Of a stretch of 64,000 nt of DNA, positions 27,400-36,903 are shown piece after piece. The DNA lies in the NCBI GenBank assembly GCA_023230565.1, contig JALNXD010000007.1:40829-104828 (forward strand). The letters run 5' to 3'. This stretch comes from Syntrophales bacterium (lineage in GTDB: Bacteria > Desulfobacterota > Syntrophia > Syntrophales > UBA2210). Numbering within the stretch: position 1 is the stretch's first letter; each line of letters opens with the position of its first letter. The translations under genes were made by a program, and so were the position numbers. A model generated the notes under the pieces. That model worked only from the letters and a program-made list of their open reading frames with translations. It did no database searches and had not been told where the DNA came from.

Positions 27400-28980
27400 G
27401 TGAATTTTAACGAACTTGATCTGAATGAAGCGGTCCTGAAAGGAATTCATGATGCCGGTTTCGTCGAGTGCACAGCGGTCCAGGCGCTGACTTTTGCCGA
27501 AACCCTTAAGGGTAGGGATGTGACGGTGCAGTCCCAAACCGGAACAGGTAAAACCGCCGCTTTTCTCATTACTATCTACAAAGTTTTTTCAGATAATTTT
27601 TCAAAAAAACCGAAGAAGGCCTTGATTATCGTCCCCACCCGGGAATTGGCCGTCCAGATAGAAAAGGAAGCAAAGATCCTGGGAGGGCATCTCCCTTACA
27701 CGGTCGGTAGTATATATGGCGGGGTTGGATATGCCAAACAAGAGGCACTGCTCGAAAAAGATGCCGATATTATCATAGGCACGCCGGGAAGGCTTCTGGA
27801 CTTCAGCCGATCGGGAAAACTCAACTTGCGAGAAAGGTCAATTCTGATTATAGATGAAGCAGACCGTCTCTTCGACATGGGGTTTCTCCCAGATTTAAGA
27901 CAGATGTTGAGAAAAATGCCCCCGCCGGAGAAGCGGATGACAATGCTTTTCAGTGCAACACTCGATTCCGTTGCCAGGGAACTCGCCTGGGAGCACATGA
28001 ACCAGCCCGTCGAAATAGCGGTGACACCCGATCAGAAGGTCGTAGAAGAGGTATTTCAGGAGCTCTATCATATAGGCTTTCACGAGAAGATCAATCTCCT
28101 TCTTGGTGTGATGAAAAGAGAAGCACCCCGAAATGCGCTCATTTTCACCAATACAAAGCACGATGCCTACGAACTTTCGCAACGCCTGGAATGTAACGGA
28201 TTTCCATGTGAGTACCTGATCGGGGATTTGCCGCAACGCAAACGGGAGAAGATAATAAAGAGGCTCAAATCGGGAGACATCCCCTTTCTCGTTGCCACCG
28301 ATGTGGCCGCCAGAGGCCTCCATGTCGATGACCTCGAGCTTGTCATTAATTATGATATTCCTCAGGATTGCGAAAATTACGTGCACCGGATCGGCCGCAC
28401 AGCCAGGGCAGGAAAAACCGGAAAAGCCGTTTCTCTTGCCTGTGAAAAATACGTCTACGGTTTAGAAGCGATTGAAACCTATATCGGAATGAAAATTCCC
28501 GTTCTCTGGCCGGAAGAAGCTCTCTTTGAATCCGATAAAAGTGCCGGCATGAGGTTCAGGCTTGAAGATAAAGAAAAAAAACAATTTCATCGCCGCGAAA
28601 GGGAAGGGGGAATTAACACATCGGCTGCCGATTCAAAAAAAAGAAGACTGTCCCGAACGAAGGCTTTCACCCCGGAAGAAAAAATCGGGGGAGAAGACGT
28701 ACTCCTTTCGCGGAAAAAACGCAAGCGGCGGAAGAATGCTGAAAGGCCATCGGGGAAACAGGAGGCCGCTCCTTCCGGAAACACTTCTCGGGAGGAACGG
28801 ATTGCCTACTATCAGGCGAAGTACGGGGACACCTTTCAGACTGATAAAGAACATACCCAAGCTCCTCAAGAGGAAACGGCACCGGAACCCGGTGCAACGT
28901 CCCCTTCGACCGGCCGCCGGGAAAAGAAGCGATCCTTTATTGACAAGATTCTCAGCCTTCTCGGAAATAATGCCGCCTGA
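27400..28980 (+). CDS. DEAD-box RNA helicase with basic C-terminal tail
   Basis: A 526-residue DEAD-box ATPase. The motifs run in order: Q motif (FVECTAVQ), I SQTGTGKT, Ia PTRELA, II DEAD, III SAT, then RGLHVDDLELVINYD and VI HRIGRTARAG. After about residue 390 comes a Lys/Arg/Glu-rich tail (with SRKKRKRRKN), a likely RNA-binding extension as in RhlB/RhlE-like proteins. GTG start with only a weak ribosome site (AAGAGAT). It probably unwinds structured RNA in ribosome assembly or decay. Confidence 0.92.
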   Translation: MNFNELDLNEAVLKGIHDAGFVECTAVQALTFAETLKGRDVTVQSQTGTGKTAAFLITIYKVFSDNFSKKPKKALIIVPTRELAVQIEKEAKILGGHLPYTVGSIYGGVGYAKQEALLEKDADIIIGTPGRLLDFSRSGKLNLRERSILIIDEADRLFDMGFLPDLRQMLRKMPPPEKRMTMLFSATLDSVARELAWEHMNQPVEIAVTPDQKVVEEVFQELYHIGFHEKINLLLGVMKREAPRNALIFTNTKHDAYELSQRLECNGFPCEYLIGDLPQRKREKIIKRLKSGDIPFLVATDVAARGLHVDDLELVINYDIPQDCENYVHRIGRTARAGKTGKAVSLACEKYVYGLEAIETYIGMKIPVLWPEEALFESDKSAGMRFRLEDKEKKQFHRREREGGINTSAADSKKRRLSRTKAFTPEEKIGGEDVLLSRKKRKRRKNAERPSGKQEAAPSGNTSREERIAYYQAKYGDTFQTDKEHTQAPQEETAPEPGATSPSTGRREKKRSFIDKILSLLGNNAA

Positions 28981-29000
28981 AAACTGCTGCCCTTTAGAGA

Positions 29001-29017
29001 CCGCCCTTTTCGGGCGG
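29001..29017. terminator. bidirectional hairpin between convergent genes
   Basis: CCGCCC-ttttc-GGGCGG sits between the stops of the helicase gene (20 bp away) and the parvulin gene (4 bp away). A short cctttaat follows on the plus strand. Position and GC-rich stem support a terminator serving both genes. Confidence 0.7.
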
Positions 29018-29020
29018 CCT

Positions 29021-30013
29021 TTAATCCTGGAAGAACTTTTCTATTTTTGCCTCTTTAACCAATGTGGTAATATATTGATCAACTTTCTGTTTTATGTGTT
29101 TCTCTATAAGATACTGCTCGATTTTTTCCTTGGCTTCGTCGAAGCTCATCGTCTTCGCTTCCTTTTTTTCGGTCACCTTGATCAGATGATATCCGAAGGG
29201 TGATTCCACTACATCACTGATTTGCCCTTCTTTGAGCGCAAATGCTGCGTCCTCAAATGGTTTAACCATCCGGCCCCTTCCGAAAAATCCAAGGTCTCCC
29301 CCCTGTGCACTGCTTGGACATTGTGAATATTCCTTTGCGAGAGCCGCAAAATCCGCCCCTTTTTTAAGCTTTTCCTGAATTTGCCTGATTTTATCTTTAG
29401 CCTGCGCCTTCTCTGCATCGGTCGCGTTTTCTTCAACCTTGATTAAAATATGGCTTGCCTTGACCTGAGGCTGTTCTTTAAAGTATTGCGGATTCTCTTC
29501 GTAAAAGGACTTCATCTCTTTCTCGGAAACAGTGACCTTTTTTGCGACTTCCTCTTCGATCAGCTTTTGAATCGCCACACTCTGACCGAGCTTCTCATTG
29601 AGTTCCGATTCGGTAAGACCCATGTCCGTCAATGCCGCCTCAAAGGCCTTCTCATCCGGAAAACGCTCCCTTAGCTTACTTTTCTGTTCCAATATTTCTT
29701 TTTTATCCGCAGTTATATTCTTTTTGAGTGCCTCCTGCCAGAGCACCTCTATTCTGATAAACTTGTCCAGAATGTTTTCTTTCAATGAAGCGATTTGTTC
29801 TTCCGAAAGCGTCTTCCCCTGCGTTTCGTATTGTTGTCTGATTTTGTTCAGTTCGGCTTCAAAATCGGCCCGTGGAATCACCTTTCCATTGACAAGGGCG
29901 ACAGGTTTATTGTCTGCTGTTTTGTTATCGGCGGCTGCAGCGGGCAAGACTATCACCGCCAGAAATACCAGTGCGGCAACAGAATGCCAGAACATGTTTT
30001 TTTTATATACCAT
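29021..30013 (-). CDS. exported parvulin-type peptidyl-prolyl isomerase (SurA/PrsA-like)
   Basis: About 330 residues. The ATG at 30013 has AAGGAGG 7 nt upstream. A signal peptide (MFWHSVAALVFLAVIVLPAAAA) is followed by a SurA-N-like chaperone domain (about 30-160) and a rotamase domain (VKASHILIKVEENATDAEKA through GYHLIKVTEKKEA). It probably helps fold periplasmic and outer-membrane proteins. Monocistronic. Confidence 0.92.
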   Translation of the reverse strand: MVYKKNMFWHSVAALVFLAVIVLPAAAADNKTADNKPVALVNGKVIPRADFEAELNKIRQQYETQGKTLSEEQIASLKENILDKFIRIEVLWQEALKKNITADKKEILEQKSKLRERFPDEKAFEAALTDMGLTESELNEKLGQSVAIQKLIEEEVAKKVTVSEKEMKSFYEENPQYFKEQPQVKASHILIKVEENATDAEKAQAKDKIRQIQEKLKKGADFAALAKEYSQCPSSAQGGDLGFFGRGRMVKPFEDAAFALKEGQISDVVESPFGYHLIKVTEKKEAKTMSFDEAKEKIEQYLIEKHIKQKVDQYITTLVKEAKIEKFFQD

Positions 30014-30249
30014 TATCAACTCCTCCTTGGGGGATAGAAAAGAGTCCCTCAGCGTTCACCTCTTTGGATCTCGGAACCCTGAAAAGGAGAGCGTCGATTT
30101 TCGACCCTTATTCTTTTTTTAAAAAAAAAATGATACCATCATAGGTGCTCATAATAAACAGAAAAAATGAATCGTATTGCGGCAGAGGCTATTTGGCGTC
30201 AAGAGGTCGCAATTCCTAAGGCAGAAAAATCGAAACCGGAGGATAAAGA

Positions 30250-30693
30250 ATGAAGTACTCACAGGCCCGGCAGGGAAGAATTTTTGTAATTCGTCTCGAA
30301 GACGGGGATATCATTCATGAAGAAATCGAGAGACTTGCGAGGATGGAAAAGATACCTGCAGCAGCGGTGATAATTCTGGGCGGTGCCGATCGAAACAGCC
30401 GTCTTATCGTCGGGCCCGAGAACGGCCGGGCGCCGGCTATCGTACCCATGGAAACGATTCTTGAAAACGTCTCCGAAATCGCGGGAACGGGAACTATTTT
30501 TCCTGATGAAGGAGGAGATCCGATCCTTCACATGCATATCGCCTGCGGCAGAGAAAATGCCACTGTAACCGGCTGCGTACGGAATGGCGTGAAAGTCTGG
30601 CAGGTAATGGAAGCCGTCCTTTTCGAGATTATCGAGTCCACGGGGGTTCGCCTTCACGATCCCGCAACGGGATTCAAACTCCTGAACCCGTAA
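30250..30693 (+). CDS. PPC/DUF296 domain protein
   Basis: A 147-residue single-domain protein of the PPC (DUF296) fold. Family signs are the start FVIRLEDGDIIHEEIERLA, AAVIILGGADR and the late LHMHIACGREN with a paired His motif. Bacterial members are small trimers of unknown function, related to the C-terminal part of plant AT-hook proteins. GGAGGATAAAG precedes the ATG. No partner gene is apparent. Confidence 0.85.
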   Translation: MKYSQARQGRIFVIRLEDGDIIHEEIERLARMEKIPAAAVIILGGADRNSRLIVGPENGRAPAIVPMETILENVSEIAGTGTIFPDEGGDPILHMHIACGRENATVTGCVRNGVKVWQVMEAVLFEIIESTGVRLHDPATGFKLLNP

Positions 30694-30765
30694 AGCAGTT
30701 CCCCTGAAGGATTGACGAGGCACATATTACCTCCAGCGGCCGGAAGCCCTGGTTCTCATTCCGGA

Positions 30766-31692
30766 TTACATGGTAAACAGGGGCGTGCTAAGGTAGCGCT
30801 CACCATAGCTGGCAAGGATCACTACAATGAGCTTTCCGGCATTTTCGAGGCGACGAGCCACTTCAAGCGCCGCCGACACTGCGGCGCCCGAGGAAATACC
30901 GCATGATATCCCTTCCAATTTGGCAAGTGTTCTCGCCGTCTCAAAGGCCTCTTCATTGGTAACCGTTGCGACTTCATCTACTATTTTGATGTTCAGATTG
31001 TCGGGAATAAATCCTGCGCCGATCCCCTGGATCATATGCGGACCCGGCTTGCCTCCCGAGATCACCGGTGAGGCGGCGGGTTCGACGGCAACGGCTTGAA
31101 ACGAAGGCCTCCGCTGTTTGATCACCTCGGAGACTCCCGTAATGGTCCCCCCCGTTCCGACGCCGGCAACAAGAATGTCCACAAGACCTTCCGTATCGCG
31201 CCAGATTTCCTCCGCCGTAGTCCTTCGATGAATTTCGGGATTTGCGGGATTTGAAAACTGATTGGGCATATACACATTGGTTTGGCTCTTAAGGATTTCT
31301 TCTGCCTTTGCGATAGCTCCCGCCATTCCCTCGTCAGCAGGAGTAAGGAACAAATCCGCTCCGAGATGCCGTAAGAGCTTCTGACGCTCCACACTCATGG
31401 TTTCAGGCATCGTGAGCGCAAGATGGTATCCCTTGACAGCCGCAACAAATGCCAGGGCGATACCGGTATTTCCGCTGGTCGGTTCGACAATGATGGTGTC
31501 CTTGTGTATGAGCCCCTCTCTTGCCGCCTTTTCTATCATGGCGGCGCCGATGCGGTCCTTCACGCTGCCCAGGGGATTTCTGAACTCGAGCTTGGCAAGG
31601 ATTGTCGCATTTATTCCCGCCGCGATCCGGTTCAGCCTGACAAGAGGCGTTCCGCCGATGGTGCTGATGATATGAGAATAATATGGCGCCAT
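30766..31692 (-). CDS. cysK: cysteine synthase A
   Basis: A 308-residue PLP enzyme that makes cysteine from O-acetylserine and sulfide. The PLP lysine is in NPLGSVKDRIG (near residue 44), the substrate loop is EPTSGNTGIALA, the phosphate loop is GVGTGGTITG and the C-terminus has SCGISSGAAV. It lies 93 bp after cysE and completes the nifU-nifS-cysE-cysK unit, so cysteine made here can feed the NifS desulfurase. Confidence 0.95.
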   Translation of the reverse strand: MAPYYSHIISTIGGTPLVRLNRIAAGINATILAKLEFRNPLGSVKDRIGAAMIEKAAREGLIHKDTIIVEPTSGNTGIALAFVAAVKGYHLALTMPETMSVERQKLLRHLGADLFLTPADEGMAGAIAKAEEILKSQTNVYMPNQFSNPANPEIHRRTTAEEIWRDTEGLVDILVAGVGTGGTITGVSEVIKQRRPSFQAVAVEPAASPVISGGKPGPHMIQGIGAGFIPDNLNIKIVDEVATVTNEEAFETARTLAKLEGISCGISSGAAVSAALEVARRLENAGKLIVVILASYGERYLSTPLFTM

Positions 31693-31785
31693 AAAAAATC
31701 CCTCCTTTACTGTAAACGGATATATTCGAGAAACGGATTAAAGCGGTCGTTCTTGGTTTTGAAAGGTGCGTTCCTTCCTTCAGCT

Positions 31786-32769
31786 CTAAGGGGTGGTTTC
31801 CGCCAGACCGCTTCCATGCACTGCGCTCTTGAACACAAGTTCTGCTTTTCCCGCAAACACCTCCGTATCCGGCGGCACCGACTCTGTGAGCCACACGTTG
31901 CCTCCGATGGTCGATCGGGCGCCGATGACCGTGTCACCTCCGAGAATCGTGGCACCGGCATAGATAATGACGTCATCCTCGATCGTAGGATGCCGCTTCC
32001 TGCCCCTCAATTGCTCTACCTCGGCCTTTTTAAGCGAAAGCGCCCCCAGGGTTACTCCCTGGTAAATCCTGACGCGGTTTCCGATTCGTGTTGTCTCGCC
32101 GATAACGACGCCGGTGCCATGATCGATAAAGAAACTTTCGCCGATTTCGGCGCCGGGATGAATATCGATCCCGGTGAAACTGTGGGCATGCTCGGTCATA
32201 ATCCGGGGAATGAGCGGCACGTTCTGCTCCTGCAGTTGATGGGCCATTCTGTAGACCGTGATCGTAAAGAGCCCCGGATAGCTTACGATTATCTCGTCAT
32301 GGCTTTTTGCGGCAGGGTCTCCTTCCCATGTAGCCCGGACATCTTTTCCCAGAACCACGCGCATAGCAGGCAGGCTGCGCAAAAATCGGAGGGACTCGGA
32401 ACTTCCGCGGTGGCGGCAGTCGGTACATGGTAGGCCGTATCGCAGGCAGTCATGCCGGATGGCCCGGGAAATCTGATCGGCCAGTAAATCGAAAAGCTCC
32501 GTTATCTTTTGGCCGTAATAAAATTCAAGGTTTACCCGGTCGATGCGCCTCCGGGTGAAATAGCCGGGATAGAGAATCCGGTAGGTGCGGTTCACGATAT
32601 CGATGATGATCTCCCGCGATGAGATCGATTCGGGATCGACATGATCGAAACAGCCTTCATAGCTGCAGGTCGCGACAAGGTCGCGGACGATCCCGGGAAG
32701 CTCCTGGCGCAAGTGGAGGTTGTCGGCAATCTCCCCTTTGCACCGGTCCTCGGCCGACTGCTTGTCCAT
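31786..32769 (-). CDS. cysE: serine O-acetyltransferase (long, EpsC-type)
   Basis: About 327 residues. The C-terminal left-handed beta-helix is clear (HPGAEIGESFFIDHGTG, then GNRVRIYQGVTLGA and IGGNVWLTESVP) with the catalytic Asp-His set of serine acetyltransferases. The N-terminal ~170 residues are helical and longer than in E. coli CysE, as in EpsC-type enzymes of many anaerobes. The ATG at 32769 follows AAGGGGGG. Product O-acetylserine is the substrate of the next gene, cysK. Confidence 0.93.
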   Translation of the reverse strand: MDKQSAEDRCKGEIADNLHLRQELPGIVRDLVATCSYEGCFDHVDPESISSREIIIDIVNRTYRILYPGYFTRRRIDRVNLEFYYGQKITELFDLLADQISRAIRHDCLRYGLPCTDCRHRGSSESLRFLRSLPAMRVVLGKDVRATWEGDPAAKSHDEIIVSYPGLFTITVYRMAHQLQEQNVPLIPRIMTEHAHSFTGIDIHPGAEIGESFFIDHGTGVVIGETTRIGNRVRIYQGVTLGALSLKKAEVEQLRGRKRHPTIEDDVIIYAGATILGGDTVIGARSTIGGNVWLTESVPPDTEVFAGKAELVFKSAVHGSGLAETTP

Positions 32770-32823
32770 AATGATCCCCCCTTCATTCCACGGCACGCCG
32801 AAAAGGCGCCGGGCATCTGATTT

Positions 32824-34005
32824 TTACTGAACCGAGCAGGAATGTCCGGTCTCGGTCCAGTAGGGCGACATTTTTCGCAAGGTCTCTATTATAGGGACTA
32901 TCTTTTCGACAACGAAATCGACATCCTCTTCCGTATTGTAGATGCTCAAACTGAACCGGATCGAGCCGTGCGCCATCGTAAAGGGGACCCCCATGGCCCG
33001 CATGACGTGCGAGGGCTGGAGCGAACCGGAGGTACAGGCGGAACCGGAAGAGGCACAGATGCCGTATTCGTTCATCATCAGCAGAATTCCTTCCCCCTCT
33101 ACGAACTCGAAGCTGATATTCGTCGTATTGGGAAGGCGATGCTCTCTGTCGCCGTTTATTTTACATTCCGGAATTCTGGTTATGATCTCGTGCTCGAGCC
33201 GGTCCCGCAATCCCCTGACGAAGGTTGCCTCACGGTCCATGTTCTTGAGGGCCAATTCACAGGCCTTTCCGAGTCCTACGATGCTTGGGGTATTTTCAGT
33301 TCCGCCCCGACGCCCCTGTTCCTGGTGCCCTCCGATCAGAAAAGGTGAAAATTTCGTTCCCTTTCTGAGATAGAGCACACCGATCCCCTTCGGGGCATGG
33401 AGTTTGTGACCCGATAGGGACAGCATATCGATGGCGGTCCTGTGAATGCTGATCGGTATCTTACCCCCCGCCTGGACGGCATCGGTATGGAAGAGAATGC
33501 CTCTGTCCCGGGCCATTGCGGCCGCCTCGGCCACCGGAAATATGACGCCCGTTTCGTTGTTCGCCCACATAAGGCTTACAATGGCGGTATCGCTGGAAAG
33601 ACTTTTCCGATAGCTCTCCATATCGAGGAGGCCATCCTTGTCCACGGGAATTTCCGTTATACGGTACCCCTGCTTCGCCAGGTACAGTGAAAGCCCTCGT
33701 ACGGCAGGATGTTCCACGCGGCTTGTGACGATGTGACGCTTGTCCGGGTTGACCGCCAGCGCCGACATGATGGCGGTATTATCGCTTTCCGTGCCGCAGC
33801 TCGTAAAAATTATTTCATCGGGAGACGCGCCGAGAAGGCGCGCCACCTTCTCCCTGGCTTCGCTGATCGCTTTCGCCACCTGGCCTCCGAAAGAATGCAT
33901 GCTGGAAGGATTGCCGTAGAATTCTTTGAAGTAGGGCATCATGACCTCGAGCACTTCAGGGGCGATCTGCGTCGTCGCGTTATTGTCGAAATAGAGGGGC
34001 TTCAT
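32824..34005 (-). CDS. nifS: cysteine desulfurase NifS
   Basis: A 393-residue PLP-dependent desulfurase that delivers sulfur from cysteine to Fe-S scaffolds. It opens YFDNNATTQIAPEV; the PLP lysine is in LSGHKLHAPKG and the persulfide Cys is in SSGSACTSG. The start is an ATG at 34005 that overlaps the nifU stop (ATGA), which excludes a much longer upstream open frame. The SACTSGS loop marks the NifS/IscS group I. Confidence 0.95.
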   Translation of the reverse strand: MKPLYFDNNATTQIAPEVLEVMMPYFKEFYGNPSSMHSFGGQVAKAISEAREKVARLLGASPDEIIFTSCGTESDNTAIMSALAVNPDKRHIVTSRVEHPAVRGLSLYLAKQGYRITEIPVDKDGLLDMESYRKSLSSDTAIVSLMWANNETGVIFPVAEAAAMARDRGILFHTDAVQAGGKIPISIHRTAIDMLSLSGHKLHAPKGIGVLYLRKGTKFSPFLIGGHQEQGRRGGTENTPSIVGLGKACELALKNMDREATFVRGLRDRLEHEIITRIPECKINGDREHRLPNTTNISFEFVEGEGILLMMNEYGICASSGSACTSGSLQPSHVMRAMGVPFTMAHGSIRFSLSIYNTEEDVDFVVEKIVPIIETLRKMSPYWTETGHSCSVQ

Positions 34006-34826
34006 TCTGTCACCTCTTCCACAATCAGATCGGGGGAAACGAATTCGCGAAGCTTTGCCTCGACCAGGCCCTTGAGGGTCTGCTGGGAGGCAGGACAGGC
34101 CACGCAGGCGCCCCGCTTGGCCACGAGGACGCGATTCCCCACAATATCGATGAGTTCGATATCCCCGCCGTCCACCTTGAGTGAAGGTCTTATTTCGCGA
34201 TCGATCGTCTCTTCGATCAGCTTGATCTTCTGGATATTGGTAAGTTTTGGCTTCGTTATCGTCTTCTTTTCGGACCACACCCGATCGATGATCTCCTGAA
34301 TGTCGCCATGGCAGCTCCCGCATCCGCCGCCGGCCTTTGTATAGTTTGTCACCTCTTCCACGCTGGTGAGATTGTTTTCCCTGATCGCCCGTTCGATTTC
34401 ATGATCGGTGACACCGAAACATTCGCAGACGATCCGTTCTTCGGTTTTTTCCGCCGGAACTCCCCTGTAATGACCGATGGCGGCTTCCAGGGCCTGCCGG
34501 CCGAGAACGGAACAGTGCATCTTTGCATCGGGCAGTCCCCCCAGGTATTCAGCGATATCCTGATTGGTGATCCCTTCCGCCTCTTCAACGGTCATTCCCT
34601 TCACCATCTCCGTCAAGGCCGATGCGGAGGCAATAGCGCTCGCACAGCCGAAGGTCTTAAACTTGGCTTCCTTGATCCGTTTGCTTTCGTCGAGCTTGAA
34701 CATGAATTTCAATGCATCGCCGCAGGCAATCGATCCTATTTCTGCGACACCGTCCGGATTTTCTATATCCCCTACATTGCGAGGGTTGAGAAAGTGATCT
34801 TTCACTTTGTCGGTATAATCCCACAT
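34002..34826 (-). CDS. nifU: Fe-S scaffold NifU (three-domain)
   Basis: A 274-residue full-length NifU. The N-terminal U-type scaffold domain has Cys in IACGDALKF, FGCASAIA and HCSVLG; the central BFD-like [2Fe-2S] domain has CECFG and GGGCGSCHGD; the C-terminal Nfu domain has ACVACPAS. It builds Fe-S clusters with NifS, the next gene. No nitrogenase genes are nearby, so it is likely the housekeeping system, as in many anaerobes. First gene of the nifU-nifS-cysE-cysK operon. Confidence 0.95.
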   Translation of the reverse strand: MWDYTDKVKDHFLNPRNVGDIENPDGVAEIGSIACGDALKFMFKLDESKRIKEAKFKTFGCASAIASASALTEMVKGMTVEEAEGITNQDIAEYLGGLPDAKMHCSVLGRQALEAAIGHYRGVPAEKTEERIVCECFGVTDHEIERAIRENNLTSVEEVTNYTKAGGGCGSCHGDIQEIIDRVWSEKKTITKPKLTNIQKIKLIEETIDREIRPSLKVDGGDIELIDIVGNRVLVAKRGACVACPASQQTLKGLVEAKLREFVSPDLIVEEVTE

Positions 34827-34927
34827 GGCTCTTCCCCTTTCACTGGTGATTACCTTTATTTATATATAATTTTTCGTAAAAACGCATTTACAAATTTCAG
34901 TTGAACGGTTGCATGGGTTCGGCAATG

Positions 34928-35800
34928 TTACATTTCTTCCAGAAGCGCATCCAGATCGGATTCGGAAAAATGATAGACGGACCGGCAGAATTCGCAGGTG
35001 ACATCGGCGGAACCTTCTTCCATGCGAAGGGCCTTCAACTCGTCGAACCCGAGCGAAATAAGAATTTTTTCTATTTTCTCCCTATTGCAGAAACATCGAT
35101 ACAAGAGCTCCCGCTTCTCCAGTTCATGAAAAGGGATATCGCCGAATACCACGGAAAGGATGTCTTCAGGCGTGTTCCCCTCCCGTATCAGCGATGTCAC
35201 GGGAGAAAGATTCGAAAGGCGATCAATCAAGGAATCGATCATCGAATCGTCGGATGGAGGAAGCGCCTGAAACAGAAATCCTCCGGCTGCCGAAACCTGA
35301 CCGCCCGGTTCGACAAAGATGCCGAGGCCGACGGCGGAGGGAATCTGTTCCGAATCGGCAAAATACCAGGCCAGGTCCTCTGCGATTTCTCCGGAGCGAA
35401 GCCTGACGATGCCCTGGTAGGGTTCACTGAGCCCCTCGTCACGGATGACCGTCAGGAATCCTTCGCCTCCGACGGCGCCCGCAACATCGAGCTTCCCTCC
35501 CCTCGGCGGAAGGTCGATGCCTGGCACTTTCACGAAGCCGCGGACCGCCCCGGTGCTGTCCGCCTCGACGATAATTTTTTTGAGCGGTCCCGTCCCTTCG
35601 ATCTTGATTCCTACCCGCTGGTCTCTTTTCAACAGGGCCCCCATAAGGGCGCCTCCTGTCAGCGTCCTGCCCAGTGCCGCAGAAGCGGTAGGAAGAGTGC
35701 CGTGCAGAACTCTGGCTTGATCGACCAACACTGTCGTAATGCAGGCAAGGCCCCGTACATTTGCCTCATTGCTGATCGCCCGTACCAGATAATCCTTCAT
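34928..35800 (-). CDS. hslO: redox-regulated chaperone Hsp33
   Basis: A 290-residue Hsp33. The N-terminal opening is YLVRAISNEANVRGLACITT; the C-terminal zinc redox switch is CFC ... CEFC (CxC and CxxC about 30 residues apart). Oxidation releases zinc and activates holdase function. The ATG at 35800 has AAAGGGG upstream. It lies 110 bp after the radical SAM gene on the same strand, in a region otherwise concerned with Fe-S and cysteine. Confidence 0.94.
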   Translation of the reverse strand: MKDYLVRAISNEANVRGLACITTVLVDQARVLHGTLPTASAALGRTLTGGALMGALLKRDQRVGIKIEGTGPLKKIIVEADSTGAVRGFVKVPGIDLPPRGGKLDVAGAVGGEGFLTVIRDEGLSEPYQGIVRLRSGEIAEDLAWYFADSEQIPSAVGLGIFVEPGGQVSAAGGFLFQALPPSDDSMIDSLIDRLSNLSPVTSLIREGNTPEDILSVVFGDIPFHELEKRELLYRCFCNREKIEKILISLGFDELKALRMEEGSADVTCEFCRSVYHFSESDLDALLEEM

Positions 35801-35910
35801 GTGCAAAGACCCCTTTTGATTGTACCCTTGTGGGCAGTACACAAAAATAACGAACAGATCGGCCCCGATCAAGAGAACAGCGGCACAATAAAACCGGATT
35901 TGCTCATGCC

Positions 35911-36900
35911 TTAGCGTCCCCATCTGTAGTGACCGGCCGGGGCCAGTTCCTTTGAATCGATCGGCCGATCGACTGCAAGATAACGCCTGATTTCGTAACA
36001 GAGTTCGCACTCGGTGGCATAGGTGTCATGGAGGGGCCTGAAACCGTGGCAAACGGAGGCCCACTCAAGAAACGCTCCGATTCCCCCCTCCGCAAGATGG
36101 TGTATGATGGGATAACGGTTCGGATCGAGGGGGCTTCCGAGGTCTTCTTTCGCTATGGCAAGGCCGGCGCACATTCCCGGGATGTAATTGCCGAAAAGAT
36201 CTATATGAAAATGCAGGGTCTGGGCAAGTTCGAGACAGCCGCCGCGTTTTTCCTCCACCAGGTCTTGGATCGATTGTGCCTCCACATAGGGGCCGAGAGT
36301 CTCCAGGGCTCTTCCCCCGGGTACGATTCCGTATCGGTGCGGAAGATCTTCCAGATACCTTTCTCCAAAAAGGCGGCTGTACTCTTCCAGTGTATGGGTC
36401 GTCTTTTCATCAAGTGTATCGAGATCGAGGTAAAAGTCCGCCATCCAGGGGAAAATGGCAATTCCGACATCACGGCAGGCCTCGATTACACCTTTGATTT
36501 TATAAAAGGGAACAAATTCGTTGTGAAAAGGGCTAATCGAAACAAGCAACGTATCGAGTCCCCCCTGAGCGAGCTTCTCCAGAAGCATACAGGCGGACAG
36601 TGTATCTTTATACCAGGAAGAATTGGTTTCGAGATATTCAATCGCCATGCCGGTTTCACCGGCAGCAGAAAGCACAGACAGAACTCCTTCGGGATTCAGA
36701 AGCGGTTCCCCGCCGCCGATATGCACGGCATCGCATCCAAGGACCTTTATCAGCGCAAAAGTCTCAATTGCATCATCCGGGGTTACGAACTCCCGAGGCC
36801 ACCGCGGGCTGCATCGATACAGGCAATGGCGGCATTCTGAGCTGCAGTAATAATTCGTAATCAAGCCGCCCGATACAAGATGATTGATTGTAAGAGACAC
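35911..36900 (-). CDS. radical SAM protein of unknown function
   Basis: A 329-residue radical SAM enzyme. The cluster motif CSSECRHC (C-x3-C-x2-C) comes very early, at residues 19-26, followed by CDAVHIGGGEPLLNP. The C-terminal half has further Cys in GGCLE, GMCAG, VCHGF and CELC, possibly an auxiliary SPASM-like cluster. It starts with GTG (36900) only 3 nt after the stop of the THX-type ribosomal gene and has no ribosome site of its own, so it is probably translationally coupled. I do not recognise the reaction. Confidence 0.8.
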   Translation of the reverse strand: MSLTINHLVSGGLITNYYCSSECRHCLYRCSPRWPREFVTPDDAIETFALIKVLGCDAVHIGGGEPLLNPEGVLSVLSAAGETGMAIEYLETNSSWYKDTLSACMLLEKLAQGGLDTLLVSISPFHNEFVPFYKIKGVIEACRDVGIAIFPWMADFYLDLDTLDEKTTHTLEEYSRLFGERYLEDLPHRYGIVPGGRALETLGPYVEAQSIQDLVEEKRGGCLELAQTLHFHIDLFGNYIPGMCAGLAIAKEDLGSPLDPNRYPIIHHLAEGGIGAFLEWASVCHGFRPLHDTYATECELCYEIRRYLAVDRPIDSKELAPAGHYRWGR

Positions 36901-36903
36901 AAA

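Noticed and set aside
32824..34323. A longer NifS start upstream at 34323
   Set aside because: The extra 106 codons overlap nifU out of frame and have no family similarity; the ATGA overlap at 34002-34005 gives the normal start.
34928..36010. A longer Hsp33 start at 36010
   Set aside because: The added 70 residues overlap the end of the radical SAM gene and are not part of Hsp33, which begins at MKDYLVRAIS.
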